NCBI GenBank assembly: GCA_033391075.1
Contig: JAWPMV010000001.1
Coordinates: 4,464,001-4,528,000, forward strand
Direction of reading: 5' to 3'
Length of the DNA stretch: 64,000 bases
Source: Bacteroidia bacterium
GTDB lineage: Bacteria > Bacteroidota > Bacteroidia > J057
Position numbers and translations under genes: made by a program. Under the pieces are notes generated by a model. That model was not told the DNA's origin. It worked only from the letters and a program-made list of their open reading frames with translations, and did not search any database. Shown here in pieces: positions 42,771 through 52,092 of this stretch (within the stretch, counting starts at the first letter, position 1; every line of letters begins with the position of its first letter).

Positions 42771-43733
42771 ATGAAAAAAGTTTTTCTCGGATTGGCCCTA
42801 CTTGGAATTCTTGCCGTTGGGTATTTGGTATTGGACAGTTTTCTTTTTGAAGGAGTTCGCCCTCAAGCAATCAATGAGCAGGGATTTCAGGCAAATTATT
42901 TTGCGCATGACACACTTTCCAATCAGTTGGCAGTAGTATTAATTGGGGGTGGGCAATGGGGAGATTACTGGGCTTCAGAATTTGCCAAGAAAGGCTATGC
43001 AGCTCTTTCTCTTCCTTATACACAGGCAGAAGGATTGCCCGCTCTTCCGGAAAATATCGAACTGGAGTATTTTGAAAAAGCCATAAACTGGCTAAGAGAT
43101 CAGGAAGCAGTAGATCAAGATAAAATTATCGTCATGGGGGCTTCCAGAAATGCAGAATTAAGTTTGGTATTAGCGAGCACCCTGCCCGAACTCATAGGAG
43201 GTGTCATTGCCTTTGCGCCCAGTGCAGTTTCCTGGTCGAATACCGTTTTGCCCTACAATTCTGATGAATTAACAGCCAGTTGGACCTATAAGGGAAAGGC
43301 TATTCCCTATATTTCCATGAAAAAACTCAGAGGTGGAGAGTCAGAAAAGCTCAATACCCTGGCTTATTGGTCTGCAGGTCTGGAAGACTCTCTAGCTGTG
43401 GCTAAGGCTATCATTCCTATCGAAAAAATCAAGGGTCCAGTGCTCTTATTGTCTGGCAAGGATGATAAAGTCTGGCCCTCCGCCAGCATGGCTGACAGGC
43501 TGGAAGAGAGAAGCAAAGCTTACGCATTCACTTATCCTTTCGAAAATATCCAATACGATGATTCAGGTCATTTGATTTCAACTGATCCCAATCAAAAAGA
43601 AGGCCCCCGAAAAGGCCAAATGACTATCGAAGGAAAATCCTACAGTTTTGAATTTGGCGGCAGTGCGTCCGGAGATTTTAAAGCAAAACAGGATGCCTAT
43701 CGGAGGATCATGCAGTATCTTGAGAAACGCTAG
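42771..43733 (+). CDS. BAAT/acyl-CoA thioester hydrolase-like alpha/beta hydrolase
   Basis: 320 residues with an N-terminal anchor (LGLALLGILAVGYLVLDSFLF). The catalytic region reads VVLIGGGQWGDYW (oxyanion), the nucleophile elbow IVMGASRNAELSLVLA, an acid region LLLSGKDDKVWPSASMADRL and the catalytic His near YDDSGHLIS. This is the layout of the bile acid-CoA:amino acid N-acyltransferase C-terminal family, whose bacterial members hydrolyse thioesters or esters. The anchor places it in the envelope. Confidence 0.8.
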   Translation: MKKVFLGLALLGILAVGYLVLDSFLFEGVRPQAINEQGFQANYFAHDTLSNQLAVVLIGGGQWGDYWASEFAKKGYAALSLPYTQAEGLPALPENIELEYFEKAINWLRDQEAVDQDKIIVMGASRNAELSLVLASTLPELIGGVIAFAPSAVSWSNTVLPYNSDELTASWTYKGKAIPYISMKKLRGGESEKLNTLAYWSAGLEDSLAVAKAIIPIEKIKGPVLLLSGKDDKVWPSASMADRLEERSKAYAFTYPFENIQYDDSGHLISTDPNQKEGPRKGQMTIEGKSYSFEFGGSASGDFKAKQDAYRRIMQYLEKR

Positions 43734-43808
43734 CCAGATGTTTCCTTGATTCTTTAAGGCAACTCTCAGGATTGTGAAAAGTCTTTAGCCTAATACATCG
43801 AAAACCAC

Positions 43809-45302
43809 ATGCAAAAACACACGCTTTCCCTACTCCTTTTTTTGCTTTTCATTTCCTGCAAAGACAACAAACAAGTCATTTCCCTTCAGACGGGCCTACT
43901 AATATCTCATGTCAACATTCTGAGCAGCGAAGATGGGAATTATGAAGCCTATGAAGGCTATGTTCTACTGGAGCAGGATAAAATCATGTATGTGGGAAAG
44001 GAGAAACCTGAAATTAAGGGTGAGTTTGAAGAACTTGATGGGACAGGCAAATACCTGATTCCCGGCCTGATCGATAGCCATGTGCATGTAACAGAAGTGC
44101 AGGGGATGAATTTTGATCAGCAGGCTAAACACACAGCACCGGCAGAGCAATTTAGAAAGCAGGTCCCACGCTCCTATCTGTATCATGGATTCACCAGCCT
44201 GATAAATCTGGGTGGGATCAGTGAAGACCAGCTAGAGTTTTTTGCAGCTCAGCCTTTAAGTCCGGAAATATACCATACAGGTAGATCAGGGGTTTCAGTC
44301 CCAAATGGTTATCCCATGAATTTCGTCCCGGAACAATTTCGCTTTGAAGCTGCTCCTAACTTTGTTTTTCTGGAAAGTGAGGCCGATAAGATTCCGGAGA
44401 AATTCAATCCCGAGGATCATAGCCCCAAAGCAGTTGTCAAACGCATCAAAGAATCAGGCGCTATAGCTGTCAAAACTTATTATGAATCCGGTTTTCGCAA
44501 TTTGGGAACCTTACCCCTCCCTACAGAGGAAATCATAACTCAACTTCAGCAGGAGGCAGATGCAAATGATTTGGTCCTGAGTGTTCATGGCAATTCCTAC
44601 GAAGCCCACAAATTTCTCACGGACATAGGCGTGGACATCATCACGCATGGGATGTGGAACTGGGGCGATTATAAAGATGTTCCTTCGGATTCTTTGCCAC
44701 CGGAAATAAAGGAAGTATTGGACAAACAAATCGAGCAGCAAATTGGATACACGGCTACCTTGACCGTTCTGGAAGGAGAAAAAGTACTGACTGATCCAAA
44801 CTTCCTGCATAAAGCAGAATTGGCAAAGGTAGTCCCTGCACAAATGATCGATTGGTACAAAAGTGAGGAAGGCCAATGGTTTGGCAAAGACATATTCGGA
44901 GATATGCCTCCGGAAATGGTAGACCGCATTTACGGAAATATCCAGGCGCATGCCCTTCTGGTACTTAAATACCTGGCAGAGCATGGAGGCCTGATTTTGT
45001 ACGGAACTGATACGCCCTCTGCCCCAACCTATGGGAATCCCCCTGGCTTAAACGGATATTGGGAATTGGAACTGATGGCAAAAGCTGGCATGTCCCTGGA
45101 ACAAATTCTTGCCTCAGCTACCATTCATAATGCAAAGGCCTTTCATCTGGAAAATGAAATTGGTTCCATCGCAAAAGGGAAAAGAGCAAACCTTGTACTC
45201 CTCAGTTCCAATCCCCTGGAATCTATCGAAGCCTATGCCGCAATCGATCACATCATTTTGAATGGAGAGCTGATTGAAAGAGAAAGTCTTTCTGCGAAAT
45301 AA
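43809..45302 (+). CDS. Lipoprotein imidazolonepropionase-like amidohydrolase
   Basis: 497 residues with lipobox LLFISC. Metal-site motifs in order: GLIDSHVHV, the lysine of AIAVKTYYESGF, VLSVHGNSYEA, IITHGMWNWGDY and LYGTDTPSAP. The C-terminal barrel ends with SIAKGKRANLVLLSSNPLE, the family's usual tail. It resembles the amidohydrolase at 22340 in fold but has a lipoprotein leader instead of a membrane anchor. Substrate unknown. Confidence 0.87.
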   Translation: MQKHTLSLLLFLLFISCKDNKQVISLQTGLLISHVNILSSEDGNYEAYEGYVLLEQDKIMYVGKEKPEIKGEFEELDGTGKYLIPGLIDSHVHVTEVQGMNFDQQAKHTAPAEQFRKQVPRSYLYHGFTSLINLGGISEDQLEFFAAQPLSPEIYHTGRSGVSVPNGYPMNFVPEQFRFEAAPNFVFLESEADKIPEKFNPEDHSPKAVVKRIKESGAIAVKTYYESGFRNLGTLPLPTEEIITQLQQEADANDLVLSVHGNSYEAHKFLTDIGVDIITHGMWNWGDYKDVPSDSLPPEIKEVLDKQIEQQIGYTATLTVLEGEKVLTDPNFLHKAELAKVVPAQMIDWYKSEEGQWFGKDIFGDMPPEMVDRIYGNIQAHALLVLKYLAEHGGLILYGTDTPSAPTYGNPPGLNGYWELELMAKAGMSLEQILASATIHNAKAFHLENEIGSIAKGKRANLVLLSSNPLESIEAYAAIDHIILNGELIERESLSAK

Positions 45303-45481
45303 GCCTTATGTAGGTTCAAAATAGCGCTGCCGATTTTTGTTTCAAAAATTGAAAAGACTGAAAATTAGAACTAGCTTAGGATTACATATTTCAGTTAAGG
45401 TCTATCCTACATTGTTACACACATACTTCCTTCGAATACTTACTTCACGCATAGGGATTCATGAGCAAGCAATTTTGACGA

Positions 45482-45505
45482 TAGCTTTGCCAACACCGCT
45501 TGGCA
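45482..45505 (+). promoter_or_regulatory. -7 element with overlapping inverted repeat
   Basis: TAGCTTTG at 45482-45489 fits TAnnTTTG. The inverted repeat TGCCAA-N6-TTGGCA (45488-45505) begins within it, where a repressor could block start of transcription. The ATG at 45569 is 80 bp downstream; the leader also holds TACTA-N7-TAGTA (45511-45527). Confidence 0.4.
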
Positions 45506-45568
45506 GTAGATACTAGTTCTATTAGTATACCGCTGAGATTCAGAATTTCAATCTCACAACGAAAAGCT

Positions 45569-47080
45569 ATGAAGTCAATCCTTAAGTTTTCATCCATTTT
45601 TTTCCTGGCCCATATGCTACTTTGGTCACCTTTGCAATCTCAGGTCTTATTAGGATCAGCGATCTCAGGAGAAGGCAGCACGGACGCTTCGGGTACAGCA
45701 ATAGCACTCTCTTCCGATGGCAATATACTGGCAATAGCTTCCGAAAGAGCCCTTTCCGCAGGTTTTACAACGGGACATGTTCGTGTGTTTAGCTTTCAGG
45801 ACAGTATGTGGATCCAGAAGGGAATGAACATTGACGGCCAGGCCGGAGGGGATAGAGCAGGCAGTTCACTCGATATTTCAGCTGATGGAACAAGAGTAGC
45901 CATAGGTTCTAATGGGCATAATGTTAACAGAGGACATGTACGGGTATTCGAATGGCAAGACAGTAGTTGGGTACAGATTGGGCAAGATATTGATGGAGCA
46001 AGTGGTGGTTCTCGGGCAGGATCCTCTCTTTCTTTATCATCAGATGGCAATCGTTTGGCAATGGGTGCTCCCTGGAATGATGATGTTGCCTCTAATTCCG
46101 GCCAGGTAAGAGTTTTTGACTGGGATGGAACTAATTGGATACAAATAGGGACAGATATTGAAGGCCAGAATGCCGGAGATCAAGCCGGTGCTTCGGTTGT
46201 CCTTTCTTCTGATGGTAATCGGCTGGCAATCGGCGCTATAGACAGTGATAGTGCAAATATTCAGGATGTAGGGGAAGTAATAGTTTTTGAGTGGACAGGA
46301 ACTGATTGGACACAATTGGGTCCTTCCATATACGGGAGAAATGCAAACGACGTATTTGGTTCCTCAATTCGTCTATCTAATAATGGAAATAGATTAGCAG
46401 CTAGCGCCAAGCCAACTAGCAGAAGAATCGGTGGATATATCAGAATATTTGAGTGGGATGGGACTAACTGGAACCAAGTGGGGGCTGATATTTTGGCAGA
46501 AACAAATGGAGATGGTTTTGGTGAAGCAATTGATTTATCTGAGGATGGAAATCGAATTGCTGGAGGTGCTCCAGAAAATAGTCAGAATATATCAGGTGCC
46601 GGGCATGTGCGAATTTTTGACTGGGACGGTGGACAATGGATGCAAGTTGGGGTAGATATAGAAGGCTCCAGTACTCGAGCTGATTTAGGAAGTGCACTGG
46701 CTTTTTCAGCAGATGGAAATATATTGGCCGTAGGGGCTCCTTTTCAAAATGGTGCATCCGGAGAGACTCTGGTCTATGAACTTGATTTTACCAGCACTCC
46801 CATAGATCCATACATTTCTTCCTTTCATGCTTTTGAAAAGCTATTTCCTAATCCATCCACAGGAATCGTACATCTTCAAATAAATCTAAATACCTCCGCA
46901 GAAGTACAATTGAGTCTGTACAATCTATTTGGTCAAGTCATGTATTCAGAAAAGAAACAGGGTTTATACGGAAAGAATCAGCTGGAAATGAATATCAAGA
47001 ATTTACCTGCAGGGATTTATGAGGTATTTGTGACGGTTAAAAACATCTCCATTAGCCGAAAACTGGAAATAAGAAAGTAA
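45569..47080 (+). CDS. Type IX secreted seven-blade propeller protein
   Basis: 503 residues from the ATG at 45569; a TTG at 45500 lies within the leader repeat and gives no signal peptide. The signal (FSSIFFLAHMLLWSPLQSQ) is followed by seven repeats of the form G-x-x-x-x-A-G-S-S-[LV]-x-[LI]-S-x-D-G-N-R-L-A-x-G-A, each ending in VRVF-W and a Q[IV]G-x-DI stretch (FG-GAP/WD-like propeller). The C-terminus is a type A sorting domain (LFPNPSTGIVHLQINL ... LPAGIYEVFV ... KLEIRK). It is exported by the type IX system and attached at or released from the cell surface. Confidence 0.87.
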   Translation: MKSILKFSSIFFLAHMLLWSPLQSQVLLGSAISGEGSTDASGTAIALSSDGNILAIASERALSAGFTTGHVRVFSFQDSMWIQKGMNIDGQAGGDRAGSSLDISADGTRVAIGSNGHNVNRGHVRVFEWQDSSWVQIGQDIDGASGGSRAGSSLSLSSDGNRLAMGAPWNDDVASNSGQVRVFDWDGTNWIQIGTDIEGQNAGDQAGASVVLSSDGNRLAIGAIDSDSANIQDVGEVIVFEWTGTDWTQLGPSIYGRNANDVFGSSIRLSNNGNRLAASAKPTSRRIGGYIRIFEWDGTNWNQVGADILAETNGDGFGEAIDLSEDGNRIAGGAPENSQNISGAGHVRIFDWDGGQWMQVGVDIEGSSTRADLGSALAFSADGNILAVGAPFQNGASGETLVYELDFTSTPIDPYISSFHAFEKLFPNPSTGIVHLQINLNTSAEVQLSLYNLFGQVMYSEKKQGLYGKNQLEMNIKNLPAGIYEVFVTVKNISISRKLEIRK

Positions 47081-47164
47081 GCTCAGGCAAAAATTTTTCG
47101 ACGACTGAAGGAATTCCCAGTGAAGAGCGTCTAAGCCTTTACAACAAACAAAATTCCTTTATTC

Positions 47165-48199
47165 ATGAACTATTCGAAAATTATTTTTGCCCTCTTTTTG
47201 AGTCTTTCCCTTTTTTTCTATGCATGCGAAGAAGAGAGTCTTTGTCCTGACACGATTTGGTACCAGGATGCGGACGGAGATGGGCTGGGGAATCCGGATC
47301 AAAGCCTTAGTGCATGTGAACAGCCCTCAGGCTACGTAAGCAATGCAAATGACACCGATGATTCTGCTTCTAATGGGATTGTCGCTTTAGGCGATGCACT
47401 CTCAGATCAGATCGATGCAGGAGATGGAGCGGGTATAGACAATGCCTTTCGCAATAGCGGGATCGTTATTGATGAAGCTGCCAACACCTATTTCGCAGTA
47501 AATGGTGTCCATCCCATCAATTCTGGAGATTACTCCTCTTACTATCCCAAATCCATCGTTGAAGCCTCCCTGGATACGGATGAAATTGTCAATGTCTGGT
47601 CCTTCGATGCTAACACTTTGGGAAGGCAAGTAGATATGGAAGGTCTGACTTTCGCCGAAAATACAGACTTCCTTTACATTGGAGATGAATACAACTTCAT
47701 TTACGAATTGGATCTGAGTAGCGGGCAGGTTACACGTGAATGGGACCTTGCAGAAATAGGAATTAGCACAAGTACTGATCGAGGGGTAGAGGCTTTGACC
47801 TATCTGGATGGATATTTTTATGCGGGTGTTCAAGCAGACCAAAGTATCTACCAATTGGATTTGCACCTGAGTGCAAACGATCCCAATGATGCCGATTATC
47901 AGAAAGTAGAATCCATTTCTTCTTTTTCTGTAGGAGTATCTCCGAGTGGCTTATTCGGAGCTAGCGATGGGAGTATTTACATGATTGCTGTGACAGGAGA
48001 TCAGGTCATTTACAATTATAGCACTTCTGGCTCTTTAAACTGTACCTACACCCTGGCTTCCAGCCTGAATCTTCAGAGAGCTGATGGAATATATATTGAT
48101 AGCAATGAAGAATATGCATACATCGCAGATTCACAGGGTATGCTAAACGGGCTTTCATCCGTTTACAAAATCCCCTGGGACTCAGGCGCATGTCAATAA
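47165..48199 (+). CDS. Calcium-repeat lipoprotein with propeller-like body
   Basis: 344 residues with lipobox SLFFYAC. The region YQDADGDGLGNPDQS (about residues 35-50) is a thrombospondin type 3-like calcium-binding motif. The body, with GIVIDEAANTYFAVNG, FLYIGDEYNFIYELDLSSGQVTREWDL and FYAGVQADQSIYQLDL, looks like an SdiA-regulated or phytase-like propeller. Its partner or substrate is not known. It follows the type IX propeller gene by 84 bp. Confidence 0.72.
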   Translation: MNYSKIIFALFLSLSLFFYACEEESLCPDTIWYQDADGDGLGNPDQSLSACEQPSGYVSNANDTDDSASNGIVALGDALSDQIDAGDGAGIDNAFRNSGIVIDEAANTYFAVNGVHPINSGDYSSYYPKSIVEASLDTDEIVNVWSFDANTLGRQVDMEGLTFAENTDFLYIGDEYNFIYELDLSSGQVTREWDLAEIGISTSTDRGVEALTYLDGYFYAGVQADQSIYQLDLHLSANDPNDADYQKVESISSFSVGVSPSGLFGASDGSIYMIAVTGDQVIYNYSTSGSLNCTYTLASSLNLQRADGIYIDSNEEYAYIADSQGMLNGLSSVYKIPWDSGACQ

Positions 48200-48240
48200 C
48201 GAAGTTTAAGGCATTAGTATTAGAAAGCTGCTTTAACAAG

Positions 48241-48275
48241 GAGGCGACACCTGGGTGTCGCCTTTGCTTTATTCA
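48241..48275 (+). terminator. Rho-independent terminator
   Basis: The stem GGCGACACC/GGTGTCGCC (48243-48251 with 48254-48262) is followed by TTTGCTTTATT. Nine base pairs, all but a few G-C. Confidence 0.75.
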
Positions 48276-48357
48276 CTAGCTATCGAATTATTAGCAAATA
48301 AAAAGTTCGCATACTAATTTGCAGAAACACACATAAACTTTTTATTCTTCTTTCCCC

Positions 48358-49125
48358 ATGAAAATACGCTCAGCCAAAGACGTTGAAAAACTGGATGCCC
48401 GACTAAAGGAAGAACTCGGCATAGATGTAAGCACCTACCGAAACGAAGAGGCAGTCTCCAATTTCACCGAACTTCTCATTTTCCCTAAATATGTAATCAA
48501 CTGGACACTCAGACCAGTCCTCATCGCCTTTTTGTTATACATCATTGGCTTTTTCTTTCTGGATTTGGTTCATGTCGAATACCTGTTATATGCTTTGATT
48601 GGCCTGGTACTATTCCTGCTTAGCGGCGTCTTTTTCGGCCTGCTTTTTCTGACCTGGCGAATGAAAAAAGACCTTTGGGGCATCATCGAATATTCGCTGG
48701 GGATTATGAAAACAGCTGTCAGTGATATCAATCAGGTCAGTAAGCAGATAAAGCCAGAGAACCGTAAAGAAGTTTTGTCTCTGGTATTCAAGGGAGTTAT
48801 TCATATCGTTACCATTCCCATGCTCAGTAAAGTAATTTCGGATAAAATCCCTCTACTAGGTGGAGTAGTTAATTCTTTTGTTAAAAAAGTTCTCACACTC
48901 GTATCCGATAAAATCAAATTCGATGAGGTGCAACTGGAAGAAGAATTGCAAAAGAAAAAGGATGAGCCTGGAGCCTTAAAGGTCTATGCAAATACCCTTT
49001 CCTCAGCCAGTACAGGACTTGAAAAAATCTTGAATGTCACTTTTGGGGTAGCACAGTTTCCCATCAAAACTTTCTTTTTCATCTCCGCTACCTTTTTGTT
49101 TCTTTTCCTTTACCTGATTAATTAA
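48358..49125 (+). CDS. Membrane protein of unknown function
   Basis: 255 residues. A charged N-terminus leads to two membrane helices (about 60-105: PVLIAFLLYIIGFFFLDLVHV and LLYALIGLVLFLLSGVFFGLLFL), a long soluble helical region (YSLGIMKTAVSDINQVSKQIKPENRKEVLSL) and a C-terminal helix (FFFISATFLFLFLYLIN). No family recognised; length and layout resemble DUF697-like proteins only loosely. Confidence 0.55.
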   Translation: MKIRSAKDVEKLDARLKEELGIDVSTYRNEEAVSNFTELLIFPKYVINWTLRPVLIAFLLYIIGFFFLDLVHVEYLLYALIGLVLFLLSGVFFGLLFLTWRMKKDLWGIIEYSLGIMKTAVSDINQVSKQIKPENRKEVLSLVFKGVIHIVTIPMLSKVISDKIPLLGGVVNSFVKKVLTLVSDKIKFDEVQLEEELQKKKDEPGALKVYANTLSSASTGLEKILNVTFGVAQFPIKTFFFISATFLFLFLYLIN

Positions 49126-49148
49126 CTTAGGAAAAGGACTCCTACTAC

Positions 49149-49865
49149 ATGGAAAAATTCAAGCACCTACACCTTTGGATGATTCTCCCTTTACTTATCA
49201 TCCAATTAGGTATTTTCAATTACTATTGGCCAGGATTTAGCAGCAAAAGCTGGGAGATACATATTCACTACTGGCTGGTAAGTGCTTGGTACTTATTTCT
49301 TATCCTACAAGCACATTTCCTAACAAAAAATAAGCTAAGCAAGCACCGAACATGGGGAATATTCGGCTTTCTGCTCGCGGGCGGAGTGATTTTCTCAGCT
49401 ATAAGCTTGCTGGATTTTCCACTCAAACTAGCAGCGCAGGCGAATCCTGAAGCTGGAGGACCTCCCGTATTTTTCTATTATGCAACCCTCATAGCTGAAT
49501 TCTTTTCGATTATTGCCTTTGCCTATGCCATTTCACAAGCCATTATTCACAGAAAAAATCTACAGGAACATGCCTGGTGGCTAATCGCCAGTGTATTTTA
49601 CATGATGGTTCCGGCTCTGGGAAGGGGAATGATTCTTTTCTGGCGGACGATTTTGAATCCAGAAGATTTTAGTCCCCTCTATGTTTTTACGAGCACAGAA
49701 CTTATCTATCTGTTTCTATTTCTATTCTTTGCCTATAAGTTCGGTAAACTAAAACACCCGGCAAGCTGGATAGGCTTAGGCCTGATTGCCATCCGCTTCA
49801 TAAGCAAGCCATTGGCTGCAAATGAATCTGTACAGGATTTTCTTCAAAGCCTTATTAAGTATTAG
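49149..49865 (+). CDS. Seven-helix membrane protein, paralogue 1
   Basis: 238 residues with about seven membrane helices. Histidines lie close to helix ends (IHYWLVSAWYLFLILQAHFL and KHRTWGIFGFLL), a pattern shared with the protein at 55381-56124, so the two are paralogues. The shared His-aromatic pattern may bind haem or a quinone, but this is inference. It starts 23 bp after the preceding gene. Confidence 0.6.
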   Translation: MEKFKHLHLWMILPLLIIQLGIFNYYWPGFSSKSWEIHIHYWLVSAWYLFLILQAHFLTKNKLSKHRTWGIFGFLLAGGVIFSAISLLDFPLKLAAQANPEAGGPPVFFYYATLIAEFFSIIAFAYAISQAIIHRKNLQEHAWWLIASVFYMMVPALGRGMILFWRTILNPEDFSPLYVFTSTELIYLFLFLFFAYKFGKLKHPASWIGLGLIAIRFISKPLAANESVQDFLQSLIKY

Positions 49866-49921
49866 ATTTTCCCCTGTCAGATGAAAGGCCTTCTTTATTC
49901 CTTCAAGTTTTTTTCAGCAAA

Positions 49922-49948
49922 CTGTCAGGATTTAGCTTTTCCCGCGTA
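49922..49948 (+). promoter_or_regulatory. Possible ECF-type promoter before the sigma cluster
   Basis: CTGTCAGG (49922-49929) and CGTAG (49944-49948) are separated by 14 bp, a spacing used by extracytoplasmic sigma factors, and lie about 30 bp before the ATG at 49976. A second CTGTCAG occurs at 49874. Suggestive only: autoregulation by the sigma factor would be expected of this group. Confidence 0.3.
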
Positions 49949-49975
49949 GTCCTTGTAAATGCTAATAGAAAACTT

Positions 49976-50773
49976 ATGAAACGGATTCCAATTTTTATCC
50001 TTCTGCTCAGTTTACTTTCCTCAACTTTCGCCCAGCACCGTTACGAAATTCCGATGGCAGAAAAAGGGGAGTTGAGTATTGACGTTTATGATGCTTCGAT
50101 TCGCGTGATAGGAGTAGCGGGCAAGAATGCCAGTGTCGAAATCCTTAAGGAAGGAAGCGAAAAGCCTGCAAGCAATAAAGAGATTCCGCATTATGATGTG
50201 AAGAAGGAAGGGAATAAGCTACAGATTGTAAAAAAGGAAAGTTACCGAATCAAAAACATCCTGATTCTCGTTAAAATTCCCTGGAATTTCAGCTGTAAAT
50301 TGGATACCTATTATGGGAAAGATCTGGAAGTCAGTAATATGAAAGCAGATTTACTCGCAGATGCTTATTACGGAAATGTAAGTGTAAAAAATTGCGATGC
50401 ACGCATAGAAGTGAATAGCTTTGAAGGCCTGCTGAAACTTGATGATTTAAAGGAATCGGTCATCGCACATAATACCGAAGGAGATATACAGGCAAGCTTT
50501 CAGCATATCCCCGCTTCCTTCTCCTCCATTTTTTCCAGCAATAAAGGCAATATCAAGATCAAGCTGAATACAAATGAAAAACTCCTTGTAGCCATGGACA
50601 CCTATTTTGGCAAGATCAATAGCCAATTCAAACTGGGTATTCCAGATGCCAGCGAACTTCCCAATCCCGATAGGAAGAATAAACTCTCCTTTCGCACGAT
50701 CAATCAGGGATCAAAAGCAAAAGTCCTGACGATCAAAAACTACTTTGGGAATATTGACCTCCTGAAAAACTAA
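49976..50773 (+). CDS. Exported DUF4097-like adhesin-type protein
   Basis: 265 residues with a signal peptide (LLLSLLSSTFAQ). The body consists of repeated short strands of the DUF4097 beta-helix type (GELSIDVYDASIRVIG, WNFSCKLDTYYGKDLEVSNMKADLLADAYYGNVSVKN and others ending IKNYFGNIDLL). Such proteins often lie beside ECF sigma and anti-sigma genes in Bacteroidota. The sigma gene begins 6 bp after its stop. Confidence 0.72.
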   Translation: MKRIPIFILLLSLLSSTFAQHRYEIPMAEKGELSIDVYDASIRVIGVAGKNASVEILKEGSEKPASNKEIPHYDVKKEGNKLQIVKKESYRIKNILILVKIPWNFSCKLDTYYGKDLEVSNMKADLLADAYYGNVSVKNCDARIEVNSFEGLLKLDDLKESVIAHNTEGDIQASFQHIPASFSSIFSSNKGNIKIKLNTNEKLLVAMDTYFGKINSQFKLGIPDASELPNPDRKNKLSFRTINQGSKAKVLTIKNYFGNIDLLKN

Positions 50774-50779
50774 ACAGAC

Positions 50780-51286
50780 ATGCTGAGCGAACACACCTAC
50801 AGGATGTTTGTCCGAGAACATAGCGATAGCCTATTCAGGTATGCCTACTTCTTCCTCAAGAATCAAATGGATGCAGAGGATGTCTTGCAGGAGTGCCTAC
50901 TCAAACTCTGGGACATCAGAAAAACAACTACCCTAAGGGGAAATCCCCGAGCTTTTGTTTTCCGCATGATCAAAAACAAATGCATCGACCGATTGAGAAA
51001 AGAAAAACGAAACCCCATCGGTACTGCTGAAGAATTACCAGAAACAGCCAGTGCTGCCCAGGCCTTAAGCACTTTAGAAGTCAAAGAAAGCAAGGGCCAA
51101 CTCATGCACATCATCCAACAACTCCCGGAATTGCAAAGAGAAATTCTGATTCTGAGAAATATGGAAGGATGTAGCATAGAAGAAATCGCAGAAAGCCTGG
51201 ATATGAAAATCAATACCGTAGAAGTCTATCTCTCAAGAGCACGAAAAAAAGTAAGAGCTGCCTATACCAAAATTGAAAAGTCATGA
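50780..51286 (+). CDS. ECF-type RNA polymerase sigma factor
   Basis: 168 residues. Region 2 includes HSDSLFRYAYFFLKNQMDAEDVLQECLLKLWD (about residues 15-46) and RAFVFRMIKNKCIDRLRKEKR. Region 4 includes ELQREILILRNMEGCSIEEIAESLDMKINTVEVYLSRARKKVR. It would direct RNA polymerase to envelope-stress genes. The stop overlaps the start of the anti-sigma gene (ATGA), so the two are translationally coupled. Confidence 0.93.
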   Translation: MLSEHTYRMFVREHSDSLFRYAYFFLKNQMDAEDVLQECLLKLWDIRKTTTLRGNPRAFVFRMIKNKCIDRLRKEKRNPIGTAEELPETASAAQALSTLEVKESKGQLMHIIQQLPELQREILILRNMEGCSIEEIAESLDMKINTVEVYLSRARKKVRAAYTKIEKS

Positions 51287-52074
51287 AGCATAGCATAGAT
51301 AATATAAAAGCCCTTTTGGAAAAATATTATGAGGCCAGGACCAGCCTTGAAGAAGAGCAAATACTTTTCGACTACTTTTCTTCTGAAGAAGTTGCTGAAG
51401 AACTCCTCCCCTATAAAGAAGAATTTCAGGCATTTTCTCAGGAATACCCAAAATTGAAAGTTCCCGAGAATCTGGTCGAAGATATTATCTCCAACTCCTA
51501 TCAAAAGAGTTTTCAGGAGAAAGTCAGCTCAAATAAAATTTCTGTAAATCGCTACCTCATGATTGCCGCCTCTGTTTTCCTGATTGCTTGTTCATTTGCA
51601 GTAGGATATTATAGTGGGGACAAAAGCACGCTAATTGCAGAAGAGGAAAAGGGAGACATACACAGCCTGAAAGAAGAAATTCGGGACATGAAATCCCTCA
51701 TGGTTCAAAACTTCCTTGACCAGAAGCAGAACCACCAAAAATTGTATGCCTTGAGCCTTGCCTCTCAATTTGATTCTATAGAGGGCGAAGTGCTGGATCG
51801 GGTTCTGACTACACTCAAACATGATGAGAATGTAAATATTCGTCTGGCTGCTGCAGACTTACTTTATCAATTTGCCGCCAATCAGGAAGTTCAACAAGGT
51901 TTGGTAGAAGTATTTCCCAATCAGGAATCTCCCCTTGTTGTCCTCGAATTGGTCAGAATCATCAAAAGTCTTCAGCCCGCAACTTCTCAGGCATTACTAG
52001 ATGAAATCATAAAACAAGAAAGCTTACAGGATTCTCTCAAAGAGCAGATCCTGACTACCTATAAAGCGATTTAA
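51283..52074 (+). CDS. Membrane-anchored anti-sigma-like protein with HEAT-like C-terminus
   Basis: 263 residues. The N-terminal cytosolic part (IKALLEKYYEARTSLEEEQILFDYFSSEEV) matches the usual start of Bacteroidota anti-sigma proteins. One membrane helix lies at about residues 88-108 (YLMIAASVFLIACSFAVGYY), followed by a coiled coil (about 118-150). The exterior part carries HEAT-like repeats (VLDRVLTTLKHDENVNIRLAAADLLYQF, VFPNQESPLVVLELVRIIKSL), an unusual sensor for this class. Start overlaps the sigma stop. Confidence 0.82.
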   Translation: MKHSIDNIKALLEKYYEARTSLEEEQILFDYFSSEEVAEELLPYKEEFQAFSQEYPKLKVPENLVEDIISNSYQKSFQEKVSSNKISVNRYLMIAASVFLIACSFAVGYYSGDKSTLIAEEEKGDIHSLKEEIRDMKSLMVQNFLDQKQNHQKLYALSLASQFDSIEGEVLDRVLTTLKHDENVNIRLAAADLLYQFAANQEVQQGLVEVFPNQESPLVVLELVRIIKSLQPATSQALLDEIIKQESLQDSLKEQILTTYKAI

Positions 52075-52092
52075 CCTAAAGCATTAATTAAA

